Source of the DNA: a virus
Strand: one strand, 5' to 3'
Length of the DNA: 64,000 nucleotides
IMG/VR virus record: IMGVR_UViG_3300025876_000006
Span: 106,717-170,716 of that record
Part shown: piece by piece, positions 1 through 8,493 of the stretch
Numbering within the stretch: the stretch's first letter is position 1
Layout of the letters: each line of letters starts with the position of its first letter
The notes under the pieces: generated by a model
What the model saw: the letters and a program-made list of their open reading frames with translations, nothing else
Databases searched by the model: none
Told to the model about the DNA's origin: nothing
Position numbers and translations under genes: made by a program

Positions 1-285
1 GCAATTATTGTTGCATGGTTACACGACGTTATTTCAACCACTTCTTACACAAGTGAATTTTTATTAGAGCAATCTTGGGTAACTAAAAGAATGCTTAATG
101 CTATTGAAGAAATTGAAATTGGTTATTTTGAAACATATCAACAGTATGTTAACAGATTAAAAGAAAATAATTTAGCTTGGGTCGTTAAGTTAGCAAAGCT
201 TATGTCTCTTATGGATAATAATCCGACACAAGATGAGCAATTTGAGATTGAAACATTTTGCGATTATCTTGAAGATGAGCCGTAA
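1..285 (+). CDS. HD-domain nucleotide hydrolase, partial (5' end outside window)
   Basis: The frame is open from base 1, so the gene begins upstream. The first visible residues read AIIVAWLHDVISTT, the 'AAWLHDV' helix of the HD phosphohydrolase superfamily with the metal-binding His-Asp pair. The closest style I know is the (p)ppGpp hydrolase/Mesh1-like group, where this motif precedes a helical C-terminus of similar size. The visible 94 residues are helical and acidic near the end. The earlier His ligand and any synthetase part lie outside. It could instead act on other nucleotides. It sits upstream of an early promoter and a nucleotide/sugar gene cluster, which fits nucleotide metabolism, but the substrate is not shown by the sequence. 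Confidence 0.6.
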   Translation, partial: AIIVAWLHDVISTTSYTSEFLLEQSWVTKRMLNAIEEIEIGYFETYQQYVNRLKENNLAWVVKLAKLMSLMDNNPTQDEQFEIETFCDYLEDEP

Positions 286-303
286 AATAACTAAATAAAA
301 AGA

Positions 304-332
304 TTTACATTCTTATTAATATGTGGTATAAT
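304..332 (+). promoter_or_regulatory. early promoter (TTTACA-N17-TATAAT), leaderless for 340 gene
   Basis: TTTACA at 304-309 and TATAAT at 327-332, 17 nt apart. The ATG of the next gene is at 340, about where transcription should begin, so the message is probably leaderless. It is one of eight copies of the same architecture in the window. Confidence 0.8.
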
Positions 333-339
333 TAATCAT

Positions 340-687
340 ATGAATAAGGAAGCTAAAGAAAGTATTAAGGTATTACGAGAGTGTGCCGAATTACAAACTG
401 CTAAATCAAGAGATTATCAAAATCCTAACAGCCGAATTAAACAAGCTGATTATTATCCACGAGGCATCGCATCTATCTTAGATATTATTTACGCCAAAAC
501 TCTTAGAATGTATTCGGTTCTAGAAGCTATGGAATCTGATACTGGATATGAGCCAAACTTTGAATCTCTTGAAGATTCTGGTAAAGATCTTATTAACTAT
601 GCGTCGTTCTTAGTAGCTTATATGAGACATGGCGTAGATGGCCAAGATGTTAATAAAGATTTTTTAAATCGAAACGGAAACAAATAG
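340..687 (+). CDS. DUF1599/Nmad1-like nucleotide-modification-associated protein
   Basis: 115 aa. The layout fits DUF1599 ('nucleotide modification associated domain 1'): an N-terminal helix with a K-S-R-D-Y-x-N motif near residues 22-28 (family: KN.DYG), a middle KTLRM helix, and a C-terminal E-S-x-x-D-x-x-x-D-L-I-N-Y-A segment near residues 75-88. Family members are small all-helical proteins thought to bind nucleotides, and they recur in phages with modified DNA. It starts immediately at an early promoter and leads the operon of glycosyltransferase-like and nucleotidyltransferase genes up to 4313, so a role in modified-nucleotide supply is a reasonable inference. No catalytic activity can be claimed. 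Confidence 0.55.
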   Translation: MNKEAKESIKVLRECAELQTAKSRDYQNPNSRIKQADYYPRGIASILDIIYAKTLRMYSVLEAMESDTGYEPNFESLEDSGKDLINYASFLVAYMRHGVDGQDVNKDFLNRNGNK

Positions 688-694
688 ATATATT

Positions 695-1972
695 ATGAGA
701 ATCGGCATCGGCAAGATTGGTAAGTCTGTATTATTCAATAGTAAAAATTGGGGCGCTGTTGGCGGTGACAATGAAGCTCCTATTTTATATGAACACCTAA
801 TAACACAAAACCCTGAGCATACTTTTGTTATGCTTGGCGCTAGTGACTTTGATAGATTATCTATTGCCGAGCAAGAACGGATTAACGTTCATGGTAATTT
901 CATATATGCTTTCTCTGGGTTTTCCGAATGGCGAAAAAATCAATGGGATAAATCTAAAGCTCAACACCCTTCAAATGATAGGCAAGAGTTTATGGAAAAC
1001 ATTATTATTCCAAATCCAAAATTTGAAATTGATGCTGGTGTTTTTATGTGCGGTCAAGTTGCAACTTCTAATGTTGGGGGTTGGGCTCGTAAACAAACAG
1101 ATCATACTCAATTAGCAAAGCCACTTGATGTTCAACGAAAGTACGCAGGACCAACAATTCATTATCTTAATAAGTATAAAGAAGTACCTTGGTTAATGTT
1201 ATTAAACGATCCTCGCCTTTATCCTGGGAAGATGAGAGACCTAATGAATCCTCCTAGGAAGATCTTTTCACAATATAATCAAAAGTGTTTACACCGTAAT
1301 AGTATTGAATATGATAGCCCTGTTAGGGAAATAACAGAAATAGAACAATTATATAAAGGTATTGAAACTACATTTTTAATTGGAAAAGAAAAGGGTAAAT
1401 CTATTCAAGAAGCACCAAACACATTAGATAGTTTCTTTGGTGAGCCTGAAGAAAAGACAACTGAAAAAGATATTAACTTTATGATTGTTTGTAATGAGGG
1501 CAAACCATCGCGTTATCCTGATTTGAAAAAATATATTTTAGAACATGTCGATGATGTTGATATTTACGGACAATGGAACTCCGATACAATTGGAGATGAC
1601 TCTCGATTCAAAGGACCTAAGAAGTTTAACGATTTAATGAGAATGTTGCCACGAGTTAAATATACTTTTTGTATTCCAATTAAAAAGGGTTGGGTTACCG
1701 CAAAGTTTTGGGAAATGGCTCATTATGGAATTATACCATTCCTGCATCCAACCTATGATCAACAAAAACATTTGGATGTACCTGATTTTATTAGAGTAAA
1801 AGATTCTAAAGATCTTTTTAATAAAATTAAATTCCTTGAAGAAAACCCTAAAGCTTATCAGCAACTTCGCGATCAGTTAGATGATATTCTTAAAGAAGAG
1901 TATTATGATGGGAGTTATCTCAATGATTTGATCCTAGGTAAATTAACTGAACTAAATAAAAGTAATGCATAA
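695..1972 (+). CDS. GT-B fold glycosyltransferase, resembles T4 beta-glucosyltransferase C-domain
   Basis: 425 aa. The N-terminus (MRIGIGKIGKSVLFN) resembles the first Rossmann strand of GT-B enzymes. The C-terminal half (about residues 265-415) has the order seen in T4 DNA beta-glucosyltransferase: a strand (FMIVCNEG), a 'DIYGQW' strand-turn, an 'F-x-G-P' turn, then V-T-A-K-F-W-E-M-A with G-I-I-P, a sugar-nucleotide-binding signature. It ends in a helix L-R-D-Q-L-D-D-I-L comparable to the T4 enzyme's end. The acceptor could be modified DNA or a surface glycan. It overlaps the next gene by 8 nt and is co-transcribed with the HAD/kinase, GT-A and cytidylyltransferase genes. The similarity is judged by eye and needs a structural comparison. 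Confidence 0.55.
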   Translation: MRIGIGKIGKSVLFNSKNWGAVGGDNEAPILYEHLITQNPEHTFVMLGASDFDRLSIAEQERINVHGNFIYAFSGFSEWRKNQWDKSKAQHPSNDRQEFMENIIIPNPKFEIDAGVFMCGQVATSNVGGWARKQTDHTQLAKPLDVQRKYAGPTIHYLNKYKEVPWLMLLNDPRLYPGKMRDLMNPPRKIFSQYNQKCLHRNSIEYDSPVREITEIEQLYKGIETTFLIGKEKGKSIQEAPNTLDSFFGEPEEKTTEKDINFMIVCNEGKPSRYPDLKKYILEHVDDVDIYGQWNSDTIGDDSRFKGPKKFNDLMRMLPRVKYTFCIPIKKGWVTAKFWEMAHYGIIPFLHPTYDQQKHLDVPDFIRVKDSKDLFNKIKFLEENPKAYQQLRDQLDDILKEEYYDGSYLNDLILGKLTELNKSNA

Positions 1973-2987
1973 CAAAAGAATAGTTTTAGACTTTGATGAT
2001 ACACTCGCTTTAACAACAAATCGCGATTGGGAACATGCTGAACCAAACATAGAGTTAATTCAAAAGGTTAATTCTTTATATGACGATGGGTGGGAGGTTG
2101 ATATTTTTACGGCACGAGGATCTATCTCTTGTAAAACTCGAGAAGAAGCTAAAGAAAAGTATGCCGGCCAAATCAAAAAGTGGCTAAAGAAAAACGGAGT
2201 CAAGTATAGGTCTCTAAGTTTTGACAAACCACTCGCTGCATACTATATTGACGATAAAGGTATCTCTCCTGAACTTTTCCTTAAGACTGATATTAGACAA
2301 CTCGATGGAGGTTTGTCTGGTGCTGATATTTTTACTGATGGAACATATGTTCATAAAACAGATAAGAATGCTCACAAAGTTAATGAATGGTATTCACAAG
2401 TAAAGAACTATATTAATACACCTGAAGTTCTAAGACTTGTTGGTGAAACTTTAACAATTGAGTATATACAACATGACAAAAGTTTCTTCAAGAATAATTT
2501 CCACCGTGCAATCGGAATTATTCAAGAAAGTCTTGAAGATTTAAAGGAGATTGATTCGCCTGAAGATTCTCTTGAATTTTCTGATTATGTTGCGCGGATT
2601 TATTCGCACTCTGATATTTCTGGTGAGTCATATTTTAATACCATATGTGATTCTCTTAAGTATTTAAATCTTAAACGTTCATTTTCTCATGGCGACTTTG
2701 GAGTTACAAATATGTTATTTAAGAGTGAGACTCTTTACTTAATTGACCCTATTCCCGATGTGTTTGGCTGTACCGAAATTGATGCAGCTAAATTCTGTGC
2801 GAGCCTTATCGTGAATCAATATGATAACGACATAGTCAATAACTCGATCTCAACATTATCTATGTTTAATTCTATTAATCAGACCGACTTTAAAATTCTT
2901 ATTGCGGCTGAACTCATTCGAGTTTTTAAATATCATCCTAATAACCAAATCATTTCTAAAGCAGTTAAAAACATATGTGTATTATGA
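1965..2987 (+). CDS. HAD phosphatase fused to APH/choline-kinase-like kinase
   Basis: 340 aa with two domains. Residues 1-110 are a small HAD-type phosphatase: the motif D-F-D-D-T at 9-13 gives the nucleophile and general acid, F-T-A-R near 49 fits motif II, and Y-I-D-D-K near 90 fits motif IV. Residues 150-340 are aminoglycoside/choline-kinase-like: H-G-D-F-G-V-T-N at 242-249 is the catalytic loop and L-I-D-P at 259-262 the Mg-binding Asp. One chain would both remove and add phosphate on small molecules. The ATG overlaps the previous gene and the stop overlaps the next start (ATGA), so the genes are translationally coupled. Likely role: preparing a phosphorylated alcohol or sugar for the cytidylyltransferase at 3879. 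Confidence 0.65.
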   Translation: MHNKRIVLDFDDTLALTTNRDWEHAEPNIELIQKVNSLYDDGWEVDIFTARGSISCKTREEAKEKYAGQIKKWLKKNGVKYRSLSFDKPLAAYYIDDKGISPELFLKTDIRQLDGGLSGADIFTDGTYVHKTDKNAHKVNEWYSQVKNYINTPEVLRLVGETLTIEYIQHDKSFFKNNFHRAIGIIQESLEDLKEIDSPEDSLEFSDYVARIYSHSDISGESYFNTICDSLKYLNLKRSFSHGDFGVTNMLFKSETLYLIDPIPDVFGCTEIDAAKFCASLIVNQYDNDIVNNSISTLSMFNSINQTDFKILIAAELIRVFKYHPNNQIISKAVKNICVL

Positions 2988-3892
2988 ACAACATTTTAAT
3001 AATAAGTAACAAACCTGAACGGCTCGAATCGTTCATTAAATATTACAACATTTTCAATGAACCGACTGATATAGTTCTAAATGTAATACTCGATGATCGT
3101 TATCAAACATATGATCTTAGTGATACTATTAAGGATAATTATAACATCTATTATGCGTCTGATGCGGTTAAGCAATTGGTTCCAAGATTATCTGATCCTG
3201 AGACCGCGGAGATTATCCTTGACAAATTCCGTTTGTCAATTAAGCTTCTTGTTATTTTATATGCTCATGAAGTACTAGGTATGGAAAAGGTTTGTATGAT
3301 GGACGATGACACGTTCCTTATTCAACCTATTGATAGTTACTTCGAAAATGATTATGTTTTCTATAATGAAAGAGTACTTGGTCGCATGTCTGTTGCTGTC
3401 GAGAATCTTATGACAGGAATCTACAGTGATCTTGTGGATGTTCATAAAATGAATACTAAGCCCCACTTTACTTTAAACTCAGGTCAGGTAATACATACAA
3501 AAAATCCAAATCTATTCAAGTTTATTGATAGAGCGTTCTGTTCAGACTTACTTAATGTCGTATGTGGAGCTATCGAGAAGTATAAATCAAAGAAGAACTA
3601 CCTGGGTAATATTCATCATCGACCAATTGGTGGAAAGTATTGGATCATGGAACAAAACGTCTATGCTGTTTACTTCAGGTGGTTAACCGAGAATGGTTAT
3701 GCTGTAAAAGAGTTTCCAAGAAATGAGTTTAAGCTATACGAAGGCCTTCTTAAACCAAATTATACAATGGACAGAATTAGAAAACTTCCAAAATTTTTAC
3801 ATTACCTTCCTACAGATAAGTCACCGTTATATGATACGGTCGCAAAGCAGCTTGACAGAATCATAAATAAAGAAATACATGTTCCTAGATAA
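2984..3892 (+). CDS. GT-A fold glycosyltransferase (GT8-like)
   Basis: 302 aa from the ATG at 2984, which overlaps the upstream TGA as ATGA. An ATG at 2975 would add three residues. The key motif is M-D-D-D-T at residues 106-110, the metal-binding DxD of GT-A nucleotide-sugar transferases, preceded by the hydrophobic strand KVCM. The motif T-L-N-S-G-Q further on resembles the NSG element of GT8-like enzymes, and a C-terminal F-L-H-Y-L-P resembles their final metal-ligand His region. It lies between the HAD-kinase fusion and the cytidylyltransferase. Donor and acceptor are unknown. Confidence 0.55.
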   Translation: MNNILIISNKPERLESFIKYYNIFNEPTDIVLNVILDDRYQTYDLSDTIKDNYNIYYASDAVKQLVPRLSDPETAEIILDKFRLSIKLLVILYAHEVLGMEKVCMMDDDTFLIQPIDSYFENDYVFYNERVLGRMSVAVENLMTGIYSDLVDVHKMNTKPHFTLNSGQVIHTKNPNLFKFIDRAFCSDLLNVVCGAIEKYKSKKNYLGNIHHRPIGGKYWIMEQNVYAVYFRWLTENGYAVKEFPRNEFKLYEGLLKPNYTMDRIRKLPKFLHYLPTDKSPLYDTVAKQLDRIINKEIHVPR

Positions 3893-4313
3893 AAATAAAC
3901 TACCAAATGATGCTAAGATTGGCTTCACCTGTTCAACCTTCGATTTATTACACGCCGGTCATATTGTGATGTTGCAAGAAGCAAAATCATTATGCGACTA
4001 TCTTGTATGTGGTCTATTAATTGATCCAACTGTTGACCGCCCTGATTCTAAAAACAAACCGATCCAATCTCCATTTGAAAGGTACGTACAATTATCGTCA
4101 TGCCGATATGTCGATGAAGTTATACCTTTCACGACTGAGCAAGAAATAGTTGACATCATATTAACTATAAATCCTGACATCAGAATTGTTGGCGAAGAAT
4201 ATCGAGACACGGATCACACAGGAAAGGGCTTATGCCCTGTACATTATAATAAAAGAAAACATTCATTCTCTTCGTCAGATCTTAGAGACCGAGTAATAAA
4301 ATCAAATATATAA
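3879..4313 (+). CDS. cytidylyltransferase-like nucleotidyltransferase (TagD/RfaE-C family)
   Basis: 144 aa, the usual size for single-domain glycerol-3-phosphate cytidylyltransferases. G-F-T-C-S-T-F-D-L-L-H-A-G-H at 15-28 contains the HxGH signature (here HAGH, H25 and H28). A late segment with H-S-F-S-S-S-D-L-R near 127-135 matches the family's C-terminal ISSTxLR element. These enzymes join a phosphorylated alcohol or sugar to CTP (or ATP), releasing pyrophosphate. It overlaps the preceding gene by 14 nt and ends the 340-4313 operon. With the kinase-like domain upstream it suggests production of a CDP- or ADP-activated compound for the two transferases. Confidence 0.75.
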   Translation: MFLDKNKLPNDAKIGFTCSTFDLLHAGHIVMLQEAKSLCDYLVCGLLIDPTVDRPDSKNKPIQSPFERYVQLSSCRYVDEVIPFTTEQEIVDIILTINPDIRIVGEEYRDTDHTGKGLCPVHYNKRKHSFSSSDLRDRVIKSNI

Positions 4314-4328
4314 TTATATAAAACACAC

Positions 4329-4358
4329 GCCTATTACATCATGATGATCATGATAGGC
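4329..4358. promoter_or_regulatory. nested inverted repeat in intergenic region before methyltransferase
   Basis: GCCTAT (4329-4334) and ATAGGC (4353-4358) flank a near-centred palindrome CATGAT-G-ATCATG (4340-4352). It could be an operator or an RNA hairpin. No U-tract follows, so it does not look like an intrinsic terminator. The remaining gap (4314-4399) is A-rich with no gene. Confidence 0.4.
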
Positions 4359-4399
4359 AAAGCATAATAAAAATTTAAGTAAAAAAATATTAAAATAAA

Positions 4400-5614
4400 A
4401 TGAAAAGTGAAATAACATATGGCAGTATCGTGCCTTTAATCGGAGGAGAAAGTTTAGGAATTCAAAATGTTCTTGATGGTAAACATCCTGAATGGGTAAT
4501 GTCATATCGAGCTTTTGAAGCTAATGATGCCCATTATATGAATCATATTAGAAACCAAGGGTATGAAGGAGATTATGTATTTCTTGATGAAACTCATGGT
4601 TATAAAGCAAAACAAGTAGATGTAGTAAATACGGTTTGCCCTTGCGCAGGTTTATCATCCTTATCACCAACATCAAATGCTAAGAGTGCTACAAACGATT
4701 GGATGTATCATACGGCCGAGCATGTTCTTGAAAATATTAAACCAAAAGTATTTTGGGGAGAGAACGCGCCAAGACTAGCGATGTCAACAGGAGCTCCGGT
4801 TGTCGATAAATTAAAAGAAATTGCTAAGAAATTTAATTATACATTTAGCATTTACAAAACAAAAAGTCTGGTGCAAGGTTTTTCTCAAGTTCGTGATAGG
4901 ACGTTCTATTTCTTTTGGAAAGACGATTCTGTTCCACTCTTTGATTATATCCATCGACCAAATCAAAAAATTGAAGATTTATTAAACGCCGTTGTAAATG
5001 ATCCGGAAGATCCTATGAGCGAAGTTCTTAATAAAGATATTCCTTCAGAGTTTTGTTTATATAATTATATTCTCAATGAAATTCATGGCGGTATTTCTCA
5101 TGCTGAGTTTGTAGATAAGCATTTAGAAAAATCATCAAATGCGTTTCATTATATTGAAAATAACGATTCATATGATAAACTAATCCCATGGCTACAAGAA
5201 AAGGGAGAAGATCGTTGGGCTGCTACAATTGGTCGAATGAATGAAAAAATTAAAAATGGCAAAGGAGTAATGAGAAGAACTGTTACATGGCCCAAGGATT
5301 ATATTGGTGCTTTTGTTGGCCACCTCCCACAATGGCTTACTCATCCAACTGAAGATCGTTATTTAACGGTTCGCGAGTGTATGGAAATTATGTATTTGCC
5401 TAAAGACTTTCAATTACTTAATACTAAACAATGGAATCATATTTGTCAAAATGTTCCTGTTAAGACAGCCGAAGATATGATGGGCCAAATTGTAAAATAT
5501 TTACAAGGTGATCTTGATAAAGTAAATACCACATATATCTTACAAGATAATAAAAGGCAGAGGTGGGAAGCTGAACAAGAATGTGAAACCGCTTCATTAG
5601 AAGACTTCACATAA
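4400..5614 (+). CDS. divergent C5-cytosine DNA methyltransferase
   Basis: 404 aa. Motifs appear in canonical order: a degenerate motif I (Y-G-S-I-V-P-L-I-G-G) at the N-terminus; motif IV V-C-P-C-A-G at 79-84 with C82 as nucleophile; motif VI as G-E-N-A (120-123) instead of ENV; motif VIII Q-V-R-D-R at 163-167; motif IX R-x-L-T-V-R-E from 320; motif X N-V-P-V-K-T-A from 351. The segment 168-319 would be the target-recognition region. The product should modify C5 of cytosine. The changed motif I and ENA leave room for an altered reaction or specificity. No cognate restriction enzyme is nearby, so it likely protects or marks phage DNA. Confidence 0.75.
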   Translation: MKSEITYGSIVPLIGGESLGIQNVLDGKHPEWVMSYRAFEANDAHYMNHIRNQGYEGDYVFLDETHGYKAKQVDVVNTVCPCAGLSSLSPTSNAKSATNDWMYHTAEHVLENIKPKVFWGENAPRLAMSTGAPVVDKLKEIAKKFNYTFSIYKTKSLVQGFSQVRDRTFYFFWKDDSVPLFDYIHRPNQKIEDLLNAVVNDPEDPMSEVLNKDIPSEFCLYNYILNEIHGGISHAEFVDKHLEKSSNAFHYIENNDSYDKLIPWLQEKGEDRWAATIGRMNEKIKNGKGVMRRTVTWPKDYIGAFVGHLPQWLTHPTEDRYLTVRECMEIMYLPKDFQLLNTKQWNHICQNVPVKTAEDMMGQIVKYLQGDLDKVNTTYILQDNKRQRWEAEQECETASLEDFT

Positions 5615-5630
5615 TAATAATATTTAATGA

Positions 5631-5659
5631 TTTACATTCATTAAAAAATAGATTATAAT
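5631..5659 (+). promoter_or_regulatory. early promoter for the uvsX-helicase operon
   Basis: TTTACA 5631-5636 and TATAAT 5654-5659, spacer 17 nt. The start codon of uvsX follows at 5685, leaving a short A-rich leader without a Shine-Dalgarno sequence. Confidence 0.8.
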
Positions 5660-5684
5660 ATTAACAGCAACAAAATAAAACTAT

Positions 5685-6773
5685 ATGTCATTACTAGATA
5701 AACTAAAAAAGAACTGCCGAGTAAAAGAAGCCGACGTCCTAGCCGATAGCCAATTTTACGCGGAGAAGGATATGATTCCAACACCAGTGCCGATGATTAA
5801 CGTCGCGCTTAGTGGAAAAATGGATGGGGGTTTAACAAGCGGGTTAACCGTATTGGCTGGGCCTTCTAAACACTTTAAAACTTCATTTGCTCTACTAATG
5901 GCAAGTGCTTATTTAAAACAACATAAGGACGCGGTTCTAATGTTTTATGATTCAGAGTTTGGTTCTCCGCAAGCATACTTTGAAAGCTTTGGTATTGATA
6001 TTAACCGAGTACTTCATATTCCTATTAAGAATGTCGAAGAACTGAAGTTCGATATGATTAACCAATTTGAAGATCTAGATCGCAAAGATAAAGTTATTGT
6101 TATTATTGATTCGATTGGTAACCTTGCATCTAAGAAGGAGATGGACGACGCTATTAACGAAAAGAGTGTCGCTGATATGAGCCGAGCAAAATCCATTAAG
6201 GGTTTATTCCGAATGGCTACTCCTTACTTAACAATGAAAGACATTCCTCTGATTGCAGTTAACCATACATATCAAGAGATGGGGCTGTTTCCAAGAGCGG
6301 TTGTATCAGGAGGAACTGGAATTTATTATTCAGCAGATACCATTTGGATTATTGGTCGTTCACAAGATAAAAAAGGAACAGAGATTCAAGGTTATCACTT
6401 TAACGTTGTAGTTGAGAAAAGCAGATTTGTTAAAGAGAAAAGCCGTATTCCAATTACAGTGAGTTGGGAAGGTGGAATTCAAAAATGGAGTGGCCTGCTT
6501 GATGTTGCGATTGACGGAGGTTATGCTACAAAACCAAAGAACGGATGGTACATGGCAAATAACCCAGAGACGGGTGAAGAACTGCATCCTGTTAACCGTC
6601 GTGCCGCCGACACTCTTAATAAAGAGTTTTGGGAACCTATCTTTGAGAAAACTGACTTTGCCGATTTTATTAAAAACAAATTTACGATTGGTTTACATGA
6701 TATGTCAGGTGATGAAGCTGAAGTGGTTGTAGATGCCGCTCTTGAAACTGAAACTATTGAAGAAGATGCTTGA
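5685..6773 (+). CDS. uvsX: UvsX-type RecA-like recombinase
   Basis: 362 aa, close to T4 UvsX (about 390). The Walker A loop is G-P-S-K-H-F-K-T-S at 59-67, the 'GPSKxFKS' form particular to T4-like UvsX rather than cellular RecA. Walker B is the strand V-I-V-I-I-D-S near 138-144. A-V-N-H-T-Y and a G-G-T-G stretch fit the DNA-binding loops. It catalyses strand exchange in recombination-dependent replication, with a gp41-type helicase encoded just downstream as in T4. The last codons overlap the start of the next small gene (ATG 6766), implying coupled translation. It is transcribed from the promoter at 5631. Confidence 0.93.
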   Translation: MSLLDKLKKNCRVKEADVLADSQFYAEKDMIPTPVPMINVALSGKMDGGLTSGLTVLAGPSKHFKTSFALLMASAYLKQHKDAVLMFYDSEFGSPQAYFESFGIDINRVLHIPIKNVEELKFDMINQFEDLDRKDKVIVIIDSIGNLASKKEMDDAINEKSVADMSRAKSIKGLFRMATPYLTMKDIPLIAVNHTYQEMGLFPRAVVSGGTGIYYSADTIWIIGRSQDKKGTEIQGYHFNVVVEKSRFVKEKSRIPITVSWEGGIQKWSGLLDVAIDGGYATKPKNGWYMANNPETGEELHPVNRRAADTLNKEFWEPIFEKTDFADFIKNKFTIGLHDMSGDEAEVVVDAALETETIEEDA

Positions 6774-7068
6774 AGAAGGATCAGACTATGAAATTGTTTC
6801 CCATGGTAAAATTAAAGACCATGCTTCAATTAAAATTCTTAAAGGAGAATATGAAGGCGTCCAATATAGTTATGGGAAAATCTCATTTGAATTAAAGGAC
6901 GTTGATGGTATGGAACTGCCAGTATTAAAGTTCATTTATGAAATTGATAAACATCCTGAAACAATAGAAAAAGAAACCTTAGAAAAAGACCAATATTTTA
7001 CATCTTATATTGGAACTATATTAGATAAAATATTAATAGAACAAGGTCAAACAGATAAGCATGAATAA
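6766..7068 (+). CDS. conserved small protein between uvsX and helicase
   Basis: 100 aa from ATG 6766 (M-L-E-E-G-S), which overlaps the uvsX stop. An in-frame ATG at 6733 would lie well inside uvsX and is less likely. The protein is beta-rich at first (EIVSHGKIKDHASIKIL) and then helical and acidic, with no recognised domain. It occupies the position of T4 gene 40 or similar small genes between uvsX and 41. Its 3' end overlaps the helicase start by 8 nt, so the three proteins are probably made in concert. Confidence 0.75.
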   Translation: MLEEGSDYEIVSHGKIKDHASIKILKGEYEGVQYSYGKISFELKDVDGMELPVLKFIYEIDKHPETIEKETLEKDQYFTSYIGTILDKILIEQGQTDKHE

Positions 7069-8458
7069 ATCTTTCGAGGAAATTATATTAACAAATTTAA
7101 TTAATAATGAGAAGTTTTGTAGAAAATCATTACCTCATATTAAATCAGAATATTTTGATAACCAAGAAAAAGCAGTTTATGATTTAATCGTTAACTTTAT
7201 TTCTAAGTATAACAAACTGCCAACAAGTAACGTTCTTTTAATTGAACTTCAGAATTCTGAATATAGTAATCGTAGCGATGTAAATGAAATATATCAAACA
7301 ATTACTAATTTAGAACAAGCTGATAATAGCGATGAAGATTGGTTGTTAGAAAGTACTGAAACATGGTGTAAAGATCGAGCAGTTCATAATGCAGTAATGG
7401 AAAGTATTTCTATTATTGATGGAAAGAGCCCAGATAAAAACGAAGGTATTATTCCAGAGATTTTAAGTAAAGCTCTTTCCGTAACATTTGATACGGCGGT
7501 TGGCCATGATTATATTGGCGATGCTGAATCTCGATTTGATTTTTATAATAGAGATGAAGAGAAGTTACCATTTGATTTAACAATGTTTAATGAAATCACC
7601 GGCGGTGGTTTACCTAATAAAACATTAAACATTATCCTTGCAGGAACTGGTGTTGGTAAGAGTTTGGCTATGTGCCACCTTGCTGCAGATGGAATTTCTC
7701 AAGGAAAGAATGTTCTTTATATAACAATGGAAATGGCTGAAGAGCGTATCGCTGAACGTATTGATGCTAATTTGTTTGATGTAAGGATTGATCAACTTGA
7801 TACGCTTTCCCGTGAAAACTTTAATTCTAAAATAAAGAAAGTTTCTGATAAAGTTAAAGGTCAGTTGATTATTAAGGAATACCCAACTGCTGGAGCTCAT
7901 GTTGGTCACTTCAGAGCTTTGATAACAGAGCTTAAAATGAAGAAACAATTTGTACCAGATGTTATCTTTATTGATTATCTAAACATTTGTGCTAGTAGCA
8001 GAATTAAAGGTTTAAGCGGAGGCGTTAACACCTATTCTTTAATTAAAAGTATTGCTGAAGAAGTTAGAGGATTGGCCGTTGAGTGTAATGTTCCAATTTG
8101 GAGTGCTACTCAGGTTACTCGTTCTGGATTTAATAATTCCGATGTTGACTTAACTGATACATCAGAAAGTTTCGGCTTACCTGCCACAGCTGACTTAATG
8201 ATTGCTTTAATTAGTAATGAACAGTTAGAAGGAATGAATCAAATAATGGTAAAGCAATTGAAGAATCGTTATAATGATCCAAGTAATAATAAACGGTTTG
8301 TCGTTGGAGTAGATAAATCTAAGATGCGTTTATATGATGTTGCTGACCCAACTCAAGATATATTAGATGATTCTAAAATAGCAGGAGCACAAGTGGGTAA
8401 TAGTGATGCCATGCATAACATTGGTAAGAACGTAGACTTCTCTGGTTTTAAAGTTTGA
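7061..8458 (+). CDS. 41: DnaB-family replicative helicase (T4 gp41-like)
   Basis: 465 aa, matching T4 gp41 (475). An N-terminal helical domain (1-150) is followed by the RecA-like motor. Walker A is A-G-T-G-V-G-K-S at 194-201. I-T-M-E-M-A-E-E-R at 221-229 holds the catalytic Glu of motif 1a, and V-I-F-I-D-Y-L at 301-307 is Walker B. W-S-A-T-Q-V-T-R supplies the sensor Gln of DnaB motif 3. It unwinds DNA 5'-3' as a hexamer ahead of the phage polymerase. No primase or polymerase lies in this window. Confidence 0.93.
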   Translation: MNKSFEEIILTNLINNEKFCRKSLPHIKSEYFDNQEKAVYDLIVNFISKYNKLPTSNVLLIELQNSEYSNRSDVNEIYQTITNLEQADNSDEDWLLESTETWCKDRAVHNAVMESISIIDGKSPDKNEGIIPEILSKALSVTFDTAVGHDYIGDAESRFDFYNRDEEKLPFDLTMFNEITGGGLPNKTLNIILAGTGVGKSLAMCHLAADGISQGKNVLYITMEMAEERIAERIDANLFDVRIDQLDTLSRENFNSKIKKVSDKVKGQLIIKEYPTAGAHVGHFRALITELKMKKQFVPDVIFIDYLNICASSRIKGLSGGVNTYSLIKSIAEEVRGLAVECNVPIWSATQVTRSGFNNSDVDLTDTSESFGLPATADLMIALISNEQLEGMNQIMVKQLKNRYNDPSNNKRFVVGVDKSKMRLYDVADPTQDILDDSKIAGAQVGNSDAMHNIGKNVDFSGFKV

Positions 8459-8463
8459 AACTT

Positions 8464-8471
8464 TATAAATA
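8464..8471 (+). promoter_or_regulatory. late promoter TATAAATA
   Basis: An exact T4-type late motif, 22 nt before the ATG at 8494, marking the change from replication genes to the late block. Confidence 0.65.
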
Positions 8472-8493
8472 ACTAAAATTACTATTACACTAA

